NCBI GenBank assembly: GCA_963808315.1
Contig: CAWEFK010000002.1
Coordinates: forward strand, 186,001 to 250,000
Origin: Palsa-504 sp963808315
GTDB taxonomy: Bacteria > Actinomycetota > Actinomycetes > Streptosporangiales > Streptosporangiaceae
DNA length: 64,000 bases
Reading direction: 5' to 3'
How positions within the stretch are numbered: position 1 is the first letter of the stretch; each line of letters starts with the position of its first letter. Position numbers and translations under genes: made by a program. The notes beneath the pieces were generated by a model. It saw nothing but the letters and a program-made list of their open reading frames with translations. It did no database searches and had not been told where the DNA came from. This document shows positions 55,122 through 63,786 of this stretch, piece after piece.

Positions 55122-56105
55122 ATGAGCGCCGCGACGAAGGCGGACCCGGCCACCCCGGCCGGGTCCGCCCACCCGCTCAACCAACGCAGGCCGCTCGGCG
55201 ACCGGGGTTTCCAGCTCCTGGCCCTCGCGGCCGGCCTGCTGGTCCTGGTCATCCTCGTCCTCATCACCTACTCCACGGCGCAGCAGTCCACCACCTGGTT
55301 CTCCGGCGGCGCCAAGGACATCTTCCAGATCGCGTTTGACGGCAACACCCACTTCGGGGCGATGGGCGTCCTGTACGGGACGGTCATCAGCTCGGTCATC
55401 GGGCTCATCATCGGGGTGCCGGTCAGCGTCGGCATCGCGCTGCTGCTGACGCAGGTGGTCCCAGCCCGGTGGGCGCGGCCCTTCGTGTACGTGATCGACC
55501 TGCTCGCCGTGGTCCCCTCGGTGGTCTGGGGCCTGTGGGGCATCATCGTGCTCGTCCCCTGGCTGCAGAAGATCTACCTGCACATCGCCTCGGGCGTCAA
55601 CGGCATCCCGGTTCTCGACTCGCTCTTCGGCGGGTCGAACGTCGGCGGCGCCTCGTTCTTCACGGCCGGCCTCATCCTGGCCATCATGATCACGCCGATC
55701 ATCAGCTCGCTGTCCCGCGAGGTCATCGCGACCGTGCCTGATATCGACAAGGAGGGCGCGTACGCACTCGGCGCCACCCGCTGGGAGATGATCCGCGGCG
55801 CCGTCTGGCCGCACAGCCAGGGCGGCGTGGTCGGCGCGATCCTGGTCGGGCTGGGCCGGGCGATGGGCGAGACGATCGCGGTCGCGCTCGTCATCGGCGC
55901 CTCGGTCGAGGTCACCCCGCACCTGTTCTACACCGGACAGTCGATCGCCGCGATCATCGCGCTGCAGTTCGGCGAGGCCACCGCCGGAGAGTTCCGGTCC
56001 GCCCTGATCGGGCTCGGCCTGTTCCTGTTCGTGCTCACGATCGCCGTCAACCTGGTGGCCCGGTGGTTCGTAGAGCGCTCCGCACGCAGGGCCAGGGGGG
56101 AATGA
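55122..56105 (+). CDS. pstC: Phosphate ABC transporter permease PstC
   Basis: An inner-membrane permease of 327 residues with six helices. The first starts FQLLALAAGLLVLVILVLITYS. YGTVISSVIGLIIGVPVSVGIALLLTQ precedes the transporter loop, and the EAA-type coupling loop is EGAYALGATRWEMIRGAVWPHSQGGVVGAILVGLGRAMGETIAVALVIGAS. It begins 42 bases after pstS and ends as ATGA with the pstA start. With PstA it forms the phosphate channel. Confidence 0.96.
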   Translation: MSAATKADPATPAGSAHPLNQRRPLGDRGFQLLALAAGLLVLVILVLITYSTAQQSTTWFSGGAKDIFQIAFDGNTHFGAMGVLYGTVISSVIGLIIGVPVSVGIALLLTQVVPARWARPFVYVIDLLAVVPSVVWGLWGIIVLVPWLQKIYLHIASGVNGIPVLDSLFGGSNVGGASFFTAGLILAIMITPIISSLSREVIATVPDIDKEGAYALGATRWEMIRGAVWPHSQGGVVGAILVGLGRAMGETIAVALVIGASVEVTPHLFYTGQSIAAIIALQFGEATAGEFRSALIGLGLFLFVLTIAVNLVARWFVERSARRARGE

Positions 56106-57004
56106 TGGCAGCCGCTTCCGATTCGCTGGCCGGACCGGTCGACCTGCGCGAGCCGTCCGGCTGGCGGCGGTCCAAGAACCAGCTGATGACCGTACTCATG
56201 TGGCTCGCGTTCGTGATCGTCCTGATCCCGCTCGGCTTCGTGCTCGTCACGCTGATCGCCAAGGGCGGCGGGGCCATCAGCTGGCAGTTCCTGACCAACA
56301 GCACCATCCCGCCGAATGTCCTGCCGCTCGGCGTCGACGGCATGGGCGCCGCGGTGGTCGGCACGCTGGAGATCACCGGCTTCGCCGCGCTGCTGGCGAT
56401 ACCGCTGGGCGTGCTCGGCGCCGTCTACCTCAACGAGTATGGCGGCAACGGCATCCTCGCCCGGCTCATCTCGTTCATGTCCTCCGTCATGACTGGCGTG
56501 CCGTCGATCGTGATGGGCCTGTTCATCTACATCATCTGGGTGCTGCACTTCGGGTACTCGGGGATGGCGGGCTCGTTCGCCCTGGCCTGCCTGATGCTGC
56601 CGATCGTGATCCGATCCTCCTACGAGATGCTCCGCCTGGTGCCGGACAGCCTCCGGCAGGGCAGCTACGCCCTGGGCGCCACCAAGGCTCGCGTCACGCT
56701 GACCGTGGTGCTCCCGACCGCGCTGAGCGGCATCGTCAGCGGCGCGCTGCTGGCCGTCGCGCGGGCGGCGGGCGAGACGGCGCCGCTGATCTTCACCGTC
56801 CTCACGGTGGAGCAGACCAACGCCAACCTGTTCAGCGGGCCGGACACCTCGCTGCCGTTGCAGATCTTCTCGAACGCGCAGTCCGCCTACACCGGCGCGA
56901 ACGCCCGCGCCTGGGGCGCGGCACTGACGCTGGTCGCGATTACGTTCATACTGATGATTGTGGCCCGCATCATCACGGCCCTATTCACCCGCAATACGCG
57001 CTAG
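56102..57004 (+). CDS. pstA: Phosphate ABC transporter permease PstA
   Basis: The partner permease of about 300 residues. Two adjacent Met codons (56102, 56105) follow AGGGGGGA; the first overlaps the pstC stop. Helix one is LMWLAFVIVLIPLGFVLVTLIA, the PstA signature TIPPNVLPLGVDGMGAAVVGTLEITG follows, and LRQGSYALGATKARVTLTVVLPTALSGIVSGALLAVARAAGETAPL is the EAA loop that docks PstB. Six membrane helices are predicted. The pstB gene starts seven bases after its stop. Confidence 0.95.
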   Translation: MMAAASDSLAGPVDLREPSGWRRSKNQLMTVLMWLAFVIVLIPLGFVLVTLIAKGGGAISWQFLTNSTIPPNVLPLGVDGMGAAVVGTLEITGFAALLAIPLGVLGAVYLNEYGGNGILARLISFMSSVMTGVPSIVMGLFIYIIWVLHFGYSGMAGSFALACLMLPIVIRSSYEMLRLVPDSLRQGSYALGATKARVTLTVVLPTALSGIVSGALLAVARAAGETAPLIFTVLTVEQTNANLFSGPDTSLPLQIFSNAQSAYTGANARAWGAALTLVAITFILMIVARIITALFTRNTR

Positions 57005-57011
57005 GGATCTC

Positions 57012-57894
57012 ATGGAAGAGCAGCAGGACCAGCTGGACGTGCAGCAGACGCAGGAAGTCCTCCCCAAGCTGGCCATACCGGAGCCGGCCCCACGGGAGAG
57101 ATTCGCCGGCAAGGCCATCTTCGACGTGCAGAACACGTCGATCTATCTACAGCGCGTTCCGCGCGGTGACCGACGTCTCGCTGACCGTCCACGAGAACGA
57201 GATCACCGCGTTCATCGGGCCGTCCGGCTGCGGCAAGACGACCGTGCTGCGCAGCCTCAACCGGATGAACGACCTGATCGTCGGGGCCCGGGTGGAGGGC
57301 GACATCCGCTACCGCGGCGTGCCCCTGTACGGCAAGGACGTCTCCCCGACCGCCGTCCGGCGCCGCATCGGCATGGTGTTCCAGAAGGCCAACCCGTTCC
57401 CGAAGTCGATCTACGACAACGTCGCCTACGGGCCGCGGATCAACGGCATCCGCAACAAGGGCAGGCTGGACGAGATCGTCGAGCGGTCACTCAAGCAGGC
57501 CGCGCTCTGGGACGAGGTCAAGAACCGGCTGAACAAGTCCGGTCTGGGCCTGTCCGGCGGCCAGGCGCAGCGGCTGTGCATCGCCCGCACGCTCGCGGTG
57601 GAGCCCGATGTCGTGCTCATGGACGAGCCCTGCTCGGCCCTCGACCCGATCGCGACGGGCCGCATCGAGGACCTCATGCATGAGATCAAGTCCCGGTACA
57701 CGATCGTCATCGTGACGCACAACATGCAGCAGGCGACCCGGGTCAGCGACCGTACCGCCTTCTACTCGGTGCTGCGCGACGAGAAGAGCGACACCCGCAC
57801 CGGCGTCCTGGTCGAGTACGGGCCGACCGCGCAGATCTTCGGTGACCCGCGGGACAGCCGCACCCAGGCCTACGTCACCGGCCGCATGGGGTAA
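57012..57894 (+). CDS. pstB: Phosphate ABC transporter ATPase PstB, one frameshift
   Basis: PstB drives phosphate import. The ATG at 57012 (AGGGATCTC ahead) reads into a Gln-rich tail and AGKAIFDVQNTSIY. At about 57152 one extra base, the C of TCTATCTACAGC, must be skipped to reach YSAFRAVTDVSLTVHENEITAFIGPSGCGKTTVLRSLNRM with the Walker A. The rest is intact: GMVFQKANPFPKSIYDNVAYG (Q-loop), LNKSGLGLSGGQAQRLCIARTLA (signature), VVLMDEPCSALDP (Walker B) and THNMQQATRVSD (switch His). The break would remove ATP binding, and the complete operon argues it is a sequence error. Confidence 0.93.
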
Positions 57895-58542
57895 CTCGCG
57901 GGGGTGACCGGCCGTGCCCGCCAGGTAGACCACGCGGCGGGCGATGTTGACCGCGTGCGCGCCGAGCCGCTCGTAGTCCCGCGCGATCTGGGCCATCTCC
58001 ATCGCGACGGGGACCGCCGTCTGCCCGGCGGCGAGCTCGGCCACGAGGCTGCCGTGCAGTTCGTCCAGGCTCTCGTCGCGCTCGGCGAGGGCGGCGGCGG
58101 CGGCCCGGTCGCGCTGGTACCAGGAGTCCGCCGCCTGCCGCCACATCTCGGAAGCGAGATCGCCCATCCGTGCCACCAGGCCCTTGGCCCGCGCGGTGAG
58201 GTCGTCGTCGACAAGGTGAGTGGCGCCGGCGGCGATGTGCACCACCAGGTCGTGAGAGCGCTCAAGCTCCGGCACGATACGCAGGACCGACAGCAGGAAC
58301 CTCAGGTCGGCGGCCACCGGAGCCTGCAGCAGTATCTCCCGGTTGGCCAGGCCTTCCACCTCGACGTACAGGGCATCGATGGCGCGGTCGCGCTCGGCCA
58401 GCGTCAGGTAGGCCTCGTTGTCCCCGTTCAGCAGCGCCTGGGTGGCCACGGGCACGCCCTCGGCGACCATCGCGAACAGCTCGATGACCTTGCCCTCGAT
58501 GGCCTCAAGCTCGTTGTCGAACTCCTGCCTGTGCTCATTCAT
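57487..58542 (-). CDS. phoU: PhoU phosphate signalling protein with antisense readthrough into pstB
   Basis: PhoU links Pst transport to PhoR signalling. The first 215 residues are a full PhoU: NEHRQEFDNELEAIEGKVIELFAMVAEGVPVATQALL and a second similar helical repeat ending MAQIARDYERLGAHAVNIARRVVYLAG. PhoU proteins normally end about here, near 57900. This frame instead continues 140 residues (GHPRELPHAAGDVG onward) antisense through pstB to 57487. A one-base shift near 57900 would end it at 57870 or 57875. ATG 58542 is preferred over GTG 58548. It is convergent with pstSCAB. Confidence 0.85.
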   Translation of the reverse strand: MNEHRQEFDNELEAIEGKVIELFAMVAEGVPVATQALLNGDNEAYLTLAERDRAIDALYVEVEGLANREILLQAPVAADLRFLLSVLRIVPELERSHDLVVHIAAGATHLVDDDLTARAKGLVARMGDLASEMWRQAADSWYQRDRAAAAALAERDESLDELHGSLVAELAAGQTAVPVAMEMAQIARDYERLGAHAVNIARRVVYLAGTAGHPRELPHAAGDVGLGAAVPRVTEDLRGRPVLDQDAGAGVALLVAQHRVEGGTVADPGRLLHVVRHDDDRVPGLDLMHEVLDAARRDRVEGRAGLVHEHDIGLHRERAGDAQPLRLAAGQAQTGLVQPVLDLVPERGLLE

Positions 58543-58628
58543 GAGCACAGACTATGGGCGCAAGGTAAAGCGGGCCCAAACAGCACATGGCAAGAAGGTA
58601 ACGAGCCGCCAGCAGACCGAACGCCCGC

Positions 58629-58670
58629 GACGGGGTGCGGCCGCGCACGATACGCGGGCCGCACCCCGTC
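58629..58670. terminator. Strong hairpin downstream of DUF1416
   Basis: GACGGGGTGCGGCCGCG at 58629-58645 faces CGCGGGCCGCACCCCGTC at 58653-58670 with a 7-base loop; all but one or two positions pair. It lies 16 bases after the DUF1416 stop and so probably terminates the sulfur operon. Confidence 0.8.
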
Positions 58671-58685
58671 ACGTGAGGTGCTGCG

Positions 58686-59003
58686 CTACAGGCTGACCTC
58701 GACCTTGGTCACCTGACCGTAGTCGGCCTCCACCGAACGCTCCGCGCGCAGGCCGCCCGGGGCCAGCACCCGCAGGGTCCACGACCCGGGCGCGGCGAAG
58801 AACCGGAAGCCGCCATCGGTCCCCAGCGGCACTTCCGCCACGAACTCCTCCCCGGTGCCGAGCAGCCGCGCGTACCCGGTCGCGACCGGGGCGCCCGCAC
58901 GGGTGACCCGTCCTTCCACCACGGCCTGGTCACCGCTGGCCGCGCTCACGCTGACGCCGCCCGCGGGCGCGCCGCAGCCGTCGGGGCTCGCTGTACCGCT
59001 CAT
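58686..59003 (-). CDS. DUF1416 domain protein
   Basis: A 105-residue protein containing SGDQAVVEGRVTRAGAPVATGYARLLGTGEEFVAEVPLGTDGGFRFFAAPGSWTLRVLAPGG, a carboxypeptidase-regulatory/transthyretin-like beta sandwich (DUF1416). N-terminal GCGAPAGG has a Cys. It is found downstream of thiosulfate sulfurtransferase in actinobacteria and is thought to act with it; its biochemical role is unknown. It starts six bases after the sseA stop and precedes a strong hairpin. Confidence 0.9.
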   Translation of the reverse strand: MSGTASPDGCGAPAGGVSVSAASGDQAVVEGRVTRAGAPVATGYARLLGTGEEFVAEVPLGTDGGFRFFAAPGSWTLRVLAPGGLRAERSVEADYGQVTKVEVSL

Positions 59004-59009
59004 CGGCCG

Positions 59010-59844
59010 TCACCGAGTCTCGATCGGCACGCCCACCAGCGACCCGTACTCGGTCCACGAGCCGTCGTAGTTCTTGACGTTGGGCTGGTCGAGCAGTTCG
59101 TGCAGCACGAACCAGGTGTGCGCGGACCGCTCGCCGATCCGGCAGTAGGCGATGGTGTCCTTGCCGAAGTCCAGCCCCGCCTCGCTCTGGTAGAGGGTGC
59201 GAAGCTCGTCGTCGGAGCGGAACGTGCCGTCCTCGTTCGCCGCCTTGGACCAGGGGACGTTGCGCGCGGTCGGGATGTGGCCGCCCCGCTGCGCCTGCTC
59301 CTGCGGCAGGTGCGCCGGCGCGAGCAGCCGGCCCGTGAACTCATCGGGAGAGCGGACGTCCACCAGGTTGCGCTTGCCGATGGCGGCGAGCACCTCGTCG
59401 CGCAGCGCGCGGAGCGAGGCGTTCTGCTCCGATGCGGTGTAGCTGGTCCGCGCGCGCTCGGGCACGTCGGTGGTCAGCTCACGCGAGTCCAGCTCCCACT
59501 TCTTGCGGCCGCCGTCGAGCAGCAGCACCTTGTCGTGGCCGTAGAGCCGGAAGTACCAGTAGGCGTAGGCCGCGAACCAGTTGTTGTTGCCGCCGTAGAG
59601 CAGCACCGTGTCGTCATTGGAGATGCCGCGCTCGGACAGCAGCGTCTCGAAGCCCGTCTTGTCGACGAAGTCGCGGCGGACCGGGTCTTGCAGGTCCTTC
59701 TTCCAGTCGAGCTTGATCGCGTTCGGGATGTGGCCCTTGTCGTACGCGTTGGTGTCCTCGTCTACCTCGACGATGACGACACCAGGGTCGCTGATATGGG
59801 CCTCGCGCCCAATCGGCGTCCACCAGGACGTCAGATCGGCTCAT
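59010..59844 (-). CDS. sseA: Thiosulfate sulfurtransferase (rhodanese), one frameshift
   Basis: A two-domain rhodanese that transfers sulfane sulfur from thiosulfate. The ATG at 59844 has AAGGAGGA eight bases upstream and reads SRSDVLVDADW. Near 59805 one extra base must be removed to reach EAHISDPGVVIVEVDEDTNAYDKGHIPNAIKLDWKKDLQD. The rest runs VLLYGGNNNWFAAYAYWYFRLYGHDKVLLLDGGRKKW (domain one) and VDVRSPDEFTG, TIAYCRIGERSAHTWFVLHELL with the active Cys. The break removes only the first ten codons from frame. Confidence 0.9.
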
Positions 59845-59874
59845 AGTGGATATTCCTCCTTTTCCGGACACGTC

Positions 59875-60316
59875 CTAGGCGGACGGCCGGACCTTTTGAT
59901 TACGCTGGATGAAAAGGTACATATGGCAGCCCAGGCACAGATCGAAGACCGCGTTGAGGAACGCGGCGATCAGCGCGAGCGCGGTGAAGACAAGACCGCC
60001 CGTGGTCTCTCCCAGGCCGTAGCACACCACGCCGGCCGCCGCGATGACCATGCCCACGCCCTGCGCGAACCGCGGTGGCGCCTCGGCCTCGGTACGCGCG
60101 GGCGGCCCGAGCCTGGGCCGGATCAGCCAGCGGTAGAGCGAGGCCGTACGGGGCGTACCGCAACCCGGCCAGGGCCCCGACGGCGAACACCACCACCTGC
60201 GCCGCGAGCAGCCAGCCGCTGCCGGTGATCAGCACCAGGGCCAGCACGACCACGGTGATCGCAGCTCCGAACCTAGGGCCACGCGAGTCGATTTCCACGG
60301 TTGCACTCCTCGCCAC
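59875..60316 (-). CDS. DUF4395 membrane protein, one frameshift
   Basis: The GTG at 60316 reads ARSATVEIDSRGPRFGAAITVVVLALVLITGSGWLLAAQVVVFAVGALAGLRYAPYGLAL, DUF4395's first two helices. Around 60145 one extra C (CTCGCTCTACC in place of CTCGTCTACC) moves RWLIRPRLGPPARTEAEAPPRFAQGVG and the last two helices, including FLNAVFDLCLGCHMYLF with a conserved Cys pair, into the next frame, ending at 59875. DUF4395 proteins accompany sulfurtransferases and thioredoxins; role unknown. It lies 30 bases upstream of sseA. Confidence 0.85.
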
Positions 60317-60410
60317 TGAACGCTTGCCTCCCCGGCCGAGTCGCCGCCCCGGCCCGCCCGGACATCGCGGGCGCCGTCATCAGCACGGCGGAGTCGGCGA
60401 AAACGGCAGG

Positions 60411-60506
60411 CTATGACAGCAGGGCACGCGGACAGATAGCGGTGGCGACGTGGCAGAAATCGACGGCACGCCGCTTGGTCAGCGTCTTCGCTGTCCGGAA
60501 GGTCAC
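60411..60506 (-). CDS. Actinomycete Cys-containing putative leader peptide
   Basis: A 31-codon frame from GTG 60506 to TAG 60411 encodes a peptide with core TLTKRRAVDFCHVATAIC. It matches the pattern KRRxVDLCRVxxxxC of small leader peptides found upstream of sulfur genes in actinobacteria. The operon DUF4395-sseA-DUF1416 starts 94 bases downstream. The usual view is cysteine-responsive attenuation by ribosome stalling at the Cys codons; this is inferred from pattern and location only. No strong ribosome site is seen, and the start codon is uncertain. Confidence 0.75.
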   Translation of the reverse strand: MTFRTAKTLTKRRAVDFCHVATAICPRALLS

Positions 60507-60552
60507 GAACCAGATGCTATGCGGGCTTGGTCGGGCTGTCACTCCCACGGCG

Positions 60553-61024
60553 TCAGTTACTTCCGGGCACGGGCTCGATCACCGCGCCCAGAGCGGCGAT
60601 CACATCGGCCTTCCGGGGCAGGCCCGCCGCCCGCTTGACGACGGCGCCGTCCGGGCCGAGCACGAGCACGGTCGGGGTGGTGTTGATACGCAGCCGCCGC
60701 ACCAGGTCAAGCCGGTCGGCCGCGTCGACTTCCAGATGGGTCACGCCGTCCGTCAGCTGGGCCACCTGGGCCAGGATCTGCCGCGTCGGGCGGCAGGGCG
60801 CGCAGAACGCGGTCGAGAACTGCACCAGGGTGGCCTGCTGGCCCAGACGCCCGCCGAGGTCGGCCTCGGTCAGGACATCGGGCCGGTCGGCCGGCGACCC
60901 GCTCAGGCTGGGCCGGCGGGCCGGATCGGGCGGTACGGAAACGGCCCGTCCGCCATCGCATCGCCAGCCCGAGCGCCGTCGCCACGACGAGCGCCGCAGC
61001 CAGCGCGATCAATCCGCCAATCAC
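60553..61024 (-). CDS. Membrane-anchored thioredoxin-like protein, one frameshift
   Basis: GTG 61024 starts a membrane helix, IGGLIALAAALVVATALGLAMRW. Near 60955 the frame changes by one base, after which VPPDPARRPSLSGSPAGRPDVLTEADLG leads into VQFSTAFCAPCRPTRQILAQVAQL (CAPC active site), INTTPTVLVLGPDG (cis-Pro) and the last helix at 60553. The thioredoxin part is normal length; the helix anchors it, so the active site probably faces outward. It precedes the leader peptide and the sulfur operon on the same strand. Confidence 0.82.
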
Positions 61025-61142
61025 GCTTATAGCAGCATCGGAGCGGCACCTTCCATTCCCGCAGCAAAGGCAGGAAACCGGGACGGTCCTCCGGACGGGG
61101 CCGGAGCGGGGCCAGTCGGGGTTAGACCGGGCCGAGACGGGT

Positions 61143-61871
61143 TCAGGTCGGGGTGGCGGTGACCAGGACGCGGTTGCCCGCCGTGATCTGGAAGGTGCTG
61201 ATCGGCTCGGCGGTGGTCGCCGTGGAGCCCGGGTACCAGACGTGGCCCTCGTCGTGCGACACGGTCCAGGCGGCCACCTCGGTGCGGGTCCCGTCGGGGT
61301 GGACGACCCACAGCTCGCAGGTCGTGCCCATCGGGATGCCGTCCACCAGGACCTCGAAGGTGTTACCCCAGAGTTCCTTGGCGTAATTGATGGTGGCGTT
61401 GACGCCGGTGACCTGGCTCGCGGTCTGCGCGGTTTCCCAGCTTCCCGACCCGGTCGGGAACTGCTCGGCGTACACCGTATTCGTGGTGGACGTCGCCGCC
61501 CGCAGCCCGCCGAACAAACCGCCCGCGACCACCACGACCGCGGCCGCCGCGGCCGCCAGCCGCCAGCGCGTCCGGCGTCGCCTGGCCGCGGCCAGGTCGA
61601 GCACGGTGCCGAGCAGTTCACCAGGCGGCCGGTCCTCGGTCGGCACCCGCACCGTGTCGTCGGCGTGGATGCGGCTCACCTCGTCCGGGTTTACCCGGGC
61701 CAGCAGGGCGGGCAGGCCGGCCAGGCCGGCCAGCTCGTCGCGGCAGTCCCGGCAGGTGGCCAGGTGGTTGTCGACCAGCGTGCGCTCGGCCGGGTCGATG
61801 GCACCGAGCACGTATACGCCAAGCGACGGCCTGGCCTCCGTGCAGTCCCACGCCGGGGACGTTGAGTTCAT
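61143..61871 (-). CDS. Zinc-finger anti-sigma factor (RskA-like)
   Basis: A membrane anti-sigma factor of 242 residues. LGVYVLGAIDPAERTLVDNHLATCRDCRDELAGL is the ZAS/HC2 motif (HxxxCxxC), followed by the single helix LAAAAAAVVVVAGGLFGGL near 106-124. An outward domain follows, with NTFEVLVDGIPMGTTCELWVVHPDGTRTEVAAWTVS resembling RskA C-terminal domains. Its ATG overlaps the sigma factor stop as ATGA, so it is the cognate regulator. The released signal is unknown. Confidence 0.92.
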   Translation of the reverse strand: MNSTSPAWDCTEARPSLGVYVLGAIDPAERTLVDNHLATCRDCRDELAGLAGLPALLARVNPDEVSRIHADDTVRVPTEDRPPGELLGTVLDLAAARRRRTRWRLAAAAAAVVVVAGGLFGGLRAATSTTNTVYAEQFPTGSGSWETAQTASQVTGVNATINYAKELWGNTFEVLVDGIPMGTTCELWVVHPDGTRTEVAAWTVSHDEGHVWYPGSTATTAEPISTFQITAGNRVLVTATPT

Positions 61872-62518
61872 GGCGCCAGTCCTCGTTCCTGTAGCGCCAG
61901 CTTGAGCGCCTTCAATGCGTAAAATGTCCGAGATTTAACGGTACCTGGCGGGATGCCGAGCGTGGCGGCGGCCTCGGCGACCGAGCAGCCCCGGTAGTAG
62001 GTCTCCACGATCACCCGGCGGTGGTCCGGCCGTAGCGAGGCCAGGGCGTCGGCGACGGCCCACGACTCGAGCGTGCGGTCGGCGTCGTCGTCGGAAGGCA
62101 GCAGTTCCAGGGCCGCCTGCCCGGTCTCCGGCGGCCGGGCCTGCCGGGCGCGGTAGGAATCGACCGCCAGGTTCCGCGCCACGGCGAACAGCCAGGGCCG
62201 GGCCGGGCGGTCGGTCAGCGCCTCGGGATGGCGCCACGCCCGCACGATTGTCTCTTGCACTAGATCCTCCGCACGCTGCCTGTCCCCGCCAGTGAGGTGG
62301 AGGGCATAGCGAAGCAGGGCACCGCCATGTTCGGCGTACAGCGCCCGGACAAAGGCTTCGTCTGCGACCCGCCCCGGGCGGGGCGCGGTTCCCGCGTTCG
62401 GCACATCAGCTGAAACGTGCGGCGCAGCGGGATGGTTCAGCTCGCCGGGATAATTCCCGTCATGAGGGGTCGGTCCCGGTCCGGGACCGGGGGCGGGAGG
62501 AGATCCGTGCTGGCTCAT
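61868..62518 (-). CDS. ECF (group 4) RNA polymerase sigma factor
   Basis: Sigma-70 region 2 is FVRALYAEHGGALLRYALHLTGGDRQRAEDLVQETIVRAWRHPEAL with the RPWLFAVARNLAVDSYR segment. Region 4 is LRPDHRRVIVETYYRGCSVAEAAATLGIPPGTVKSRTFYALKALK. It is an SigL/SigK-like ECF factor, with its membrane anti-sigma gene directly overlapping. The first 60 residues are Pro/Gly-rich and variable. ATG 62518 is chosen; the frame also opens at 62572. Regulon unknown. Confidence 0.92.
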   Translation of the reverse strand: MSQHGSPPAPGPGPGPTPHDGNYPGELNHPAAPHVSADVPNAGTAPRPGRVADEAFVRALYAEHGGALLRYALHLTGGDRQRAEDLVQETIVRAWRHPEALTDRPARPWLFAVARNLAVDSYRARQARPPETGQAALELLPSDDDADRTLESWAVADALASLRPDHRRVIVETYYRGCSVAEAAATLGIPPGTVKSRTFYALKALKLALQERGLAP

Positions 62519-62640
62519 GCTCACAGCCTGGCTCAGTCGGGGTTTGACTCCGATGCGTATCGCTTCGGACACTGTAGGGCGTTATCCATTCAGTGTGCCG
62601 CAATATACGCCGAATGCCCACCCCCGGTTGCTCTCTCGCC

Positions 62641-62901
62641 TCATCCCCCGGCGAACTGGGGCAGCACCTCGATGACGGCCGCGTCCCGCAGGACCAGGTC
62701 GGCAGGCACATGGCGGCCCGCCGACGCGCCGTCGACCAGGAAGGACGAGCTCGCGAGCACCGACCGGAACCGCGCGTCGTCGCCCCGCCGCGCCACGATC
62801 ACCGCCAGCGCCTCCGCCAGCGTCTCCGCTTCCACCGGCTCCGCGGCCACGCCAGCCGCCGCCTTGGCCGCGGCCCAGTACTGGATTGTTACTCTGGCCA
62901 T
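62641..62901 (-). CDS. MoaD/ThiS-like sulfur carrier protein
   Basis: An 86-residue beta-grasp protein: ARVTIQYWAAAKAAAGVAAEPVEAETLAEALAVI and SSFLVDGASAGRHVPADLVLRDAAVIEVLPQFAGG. The C-terminal GG is the site of adenylation and thiocarboxylation. It could donate sulfur in molybdopterin synthesis or another pathway; no moaE, thiG or moeB is in the window to say which. It is divergent from glnR, sharing a 107-base intergenic region. Confidence 0.9.
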   Translation of the reverse strand: MARVTIQYWAAAKAAAGVAAEPVEAETLAEALAVIVARRGDDARFRSVLASSSFLVDGASAGRHVPADLVLRDAAVIEVLPQFAGG

Positions 62902-63008
62902 TTGGGATATCCTTTTGCCATGGACCTGGGCGCCGATGCCCCCGGGTCCTTGTCTGTTTATACAAGTAGTACGGGTGCGACCGCACCAGCGAGTGGAGGT
63001 GCCACCGA

Positions 63009-63776
63009 GTGAGCGACCTGCTGCTGATCACCGGCGTGCTGGAACCGTCTGCGGAAATACTGCCCGCTCTCGGGCTTTTGCTGCATCCGGTCCGGGTGCT
63101 GCCTGCGGATGCGTCAGCCCTGGTGGAGGCCCCGCCCGCGGACGCGGTGCTGATGGACGCGCGGCGCGACCTCGCGCACGCCAAGAGCATCTGCCGGCTC
63201 TTGCAGACGACCGGCCTGGATTGCCCGCTTTTCGCGATCGTGACCGAGGGCGGCCTGGCCGCGGTCAACGCGGAATGGGGCGTCGATGACGTGATCTTGC
63301 ACACAGCCGGGCCCGCCGAGGTGGAGACCAGGGTCAGGCTCGCCATCGGCCGCCGGGCCTTCGCCGCGGTGGCCGACGCCCCGGACGAGATCCGCTCCGG
63401 TGAGCTGGCCATCGACGAAGCCACCTACGCGGCCAGGCTGCGCGGCCGGGTGCTTGACCTGACCTTCAAGGAGTTCGAGCTGCTCAAGTTCCTGGCCCAG
63501 CACCCCGGCCGGGTTTTCACCCGCGCGCAGTTGCTGCAGGAGGTCTGGGGCTATGACTACTTCGGCGGCACGCGGACGGTGGACGTGCACGTCCGGCGGC
63601 TGCGCGCCAAGCTCGGCCCCGAGCACGAAGCCCTGATCGGCACCGTGCGCAACGTCGGCTACCGGTTCGTACCTGTCAAGGGCGAACGGACCGAACGGGC
63701 CCAGAACGGTGTCGGCGAGGAGCACGCGAGGAGCACGCCGACCCCGGGACCCCGGGCCGCGACCGGCGCCCGATGA
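63009..63776 (+). CDS. glnR: GlnR nitrogen regulator (orphan OmpR-type response regulator)
   Basis: GlnR activates glnA, amtB and other nitrogen genes in actinobacteria. The 255-residue product has a receiver-like domain beginning LLLITGVLEPSAEILPALGLLLHPVRVLPAD without the usual acidic pair, the pseudo-phospho-Asp in VLMDARRDL, and the winged helix VLDLTFKEFELLKFLAQHPGRVFTRAQLLQEVWGYDYFGGTRTVDVHVRRLRAKLG. The match to Streptomyces GlnR is close throughout. GTG 63009 has GGAGGTG eight bases upstream. It works without a partner kinase. mshD follows by 10 bases. Confidence 0.93.
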   Translation: MSDLLLITGVLEPSAEILPALGLLLHPVRVLPADASALVEAPPADAVLMDARRDLAHAKSICRLLQTTGLDCPLFAIVTEGGLAAVNAEWGVDDVILHTAGPAEVETRVRLAIGRRAFAAVADAPDEIRSGELAIDEATYAARLRGRVLDLTFKEFELLKFLAQHPGRVFTRAQLLQEVWGYDYFGGTRTVDVHVRRLRAKLGPEHEALIGTVRNVGYRFVPVKGERTERAQNGVGEEHARSTPTPGPRAATGAR

Positions 63777-63786
63777 CCGTTACCCG

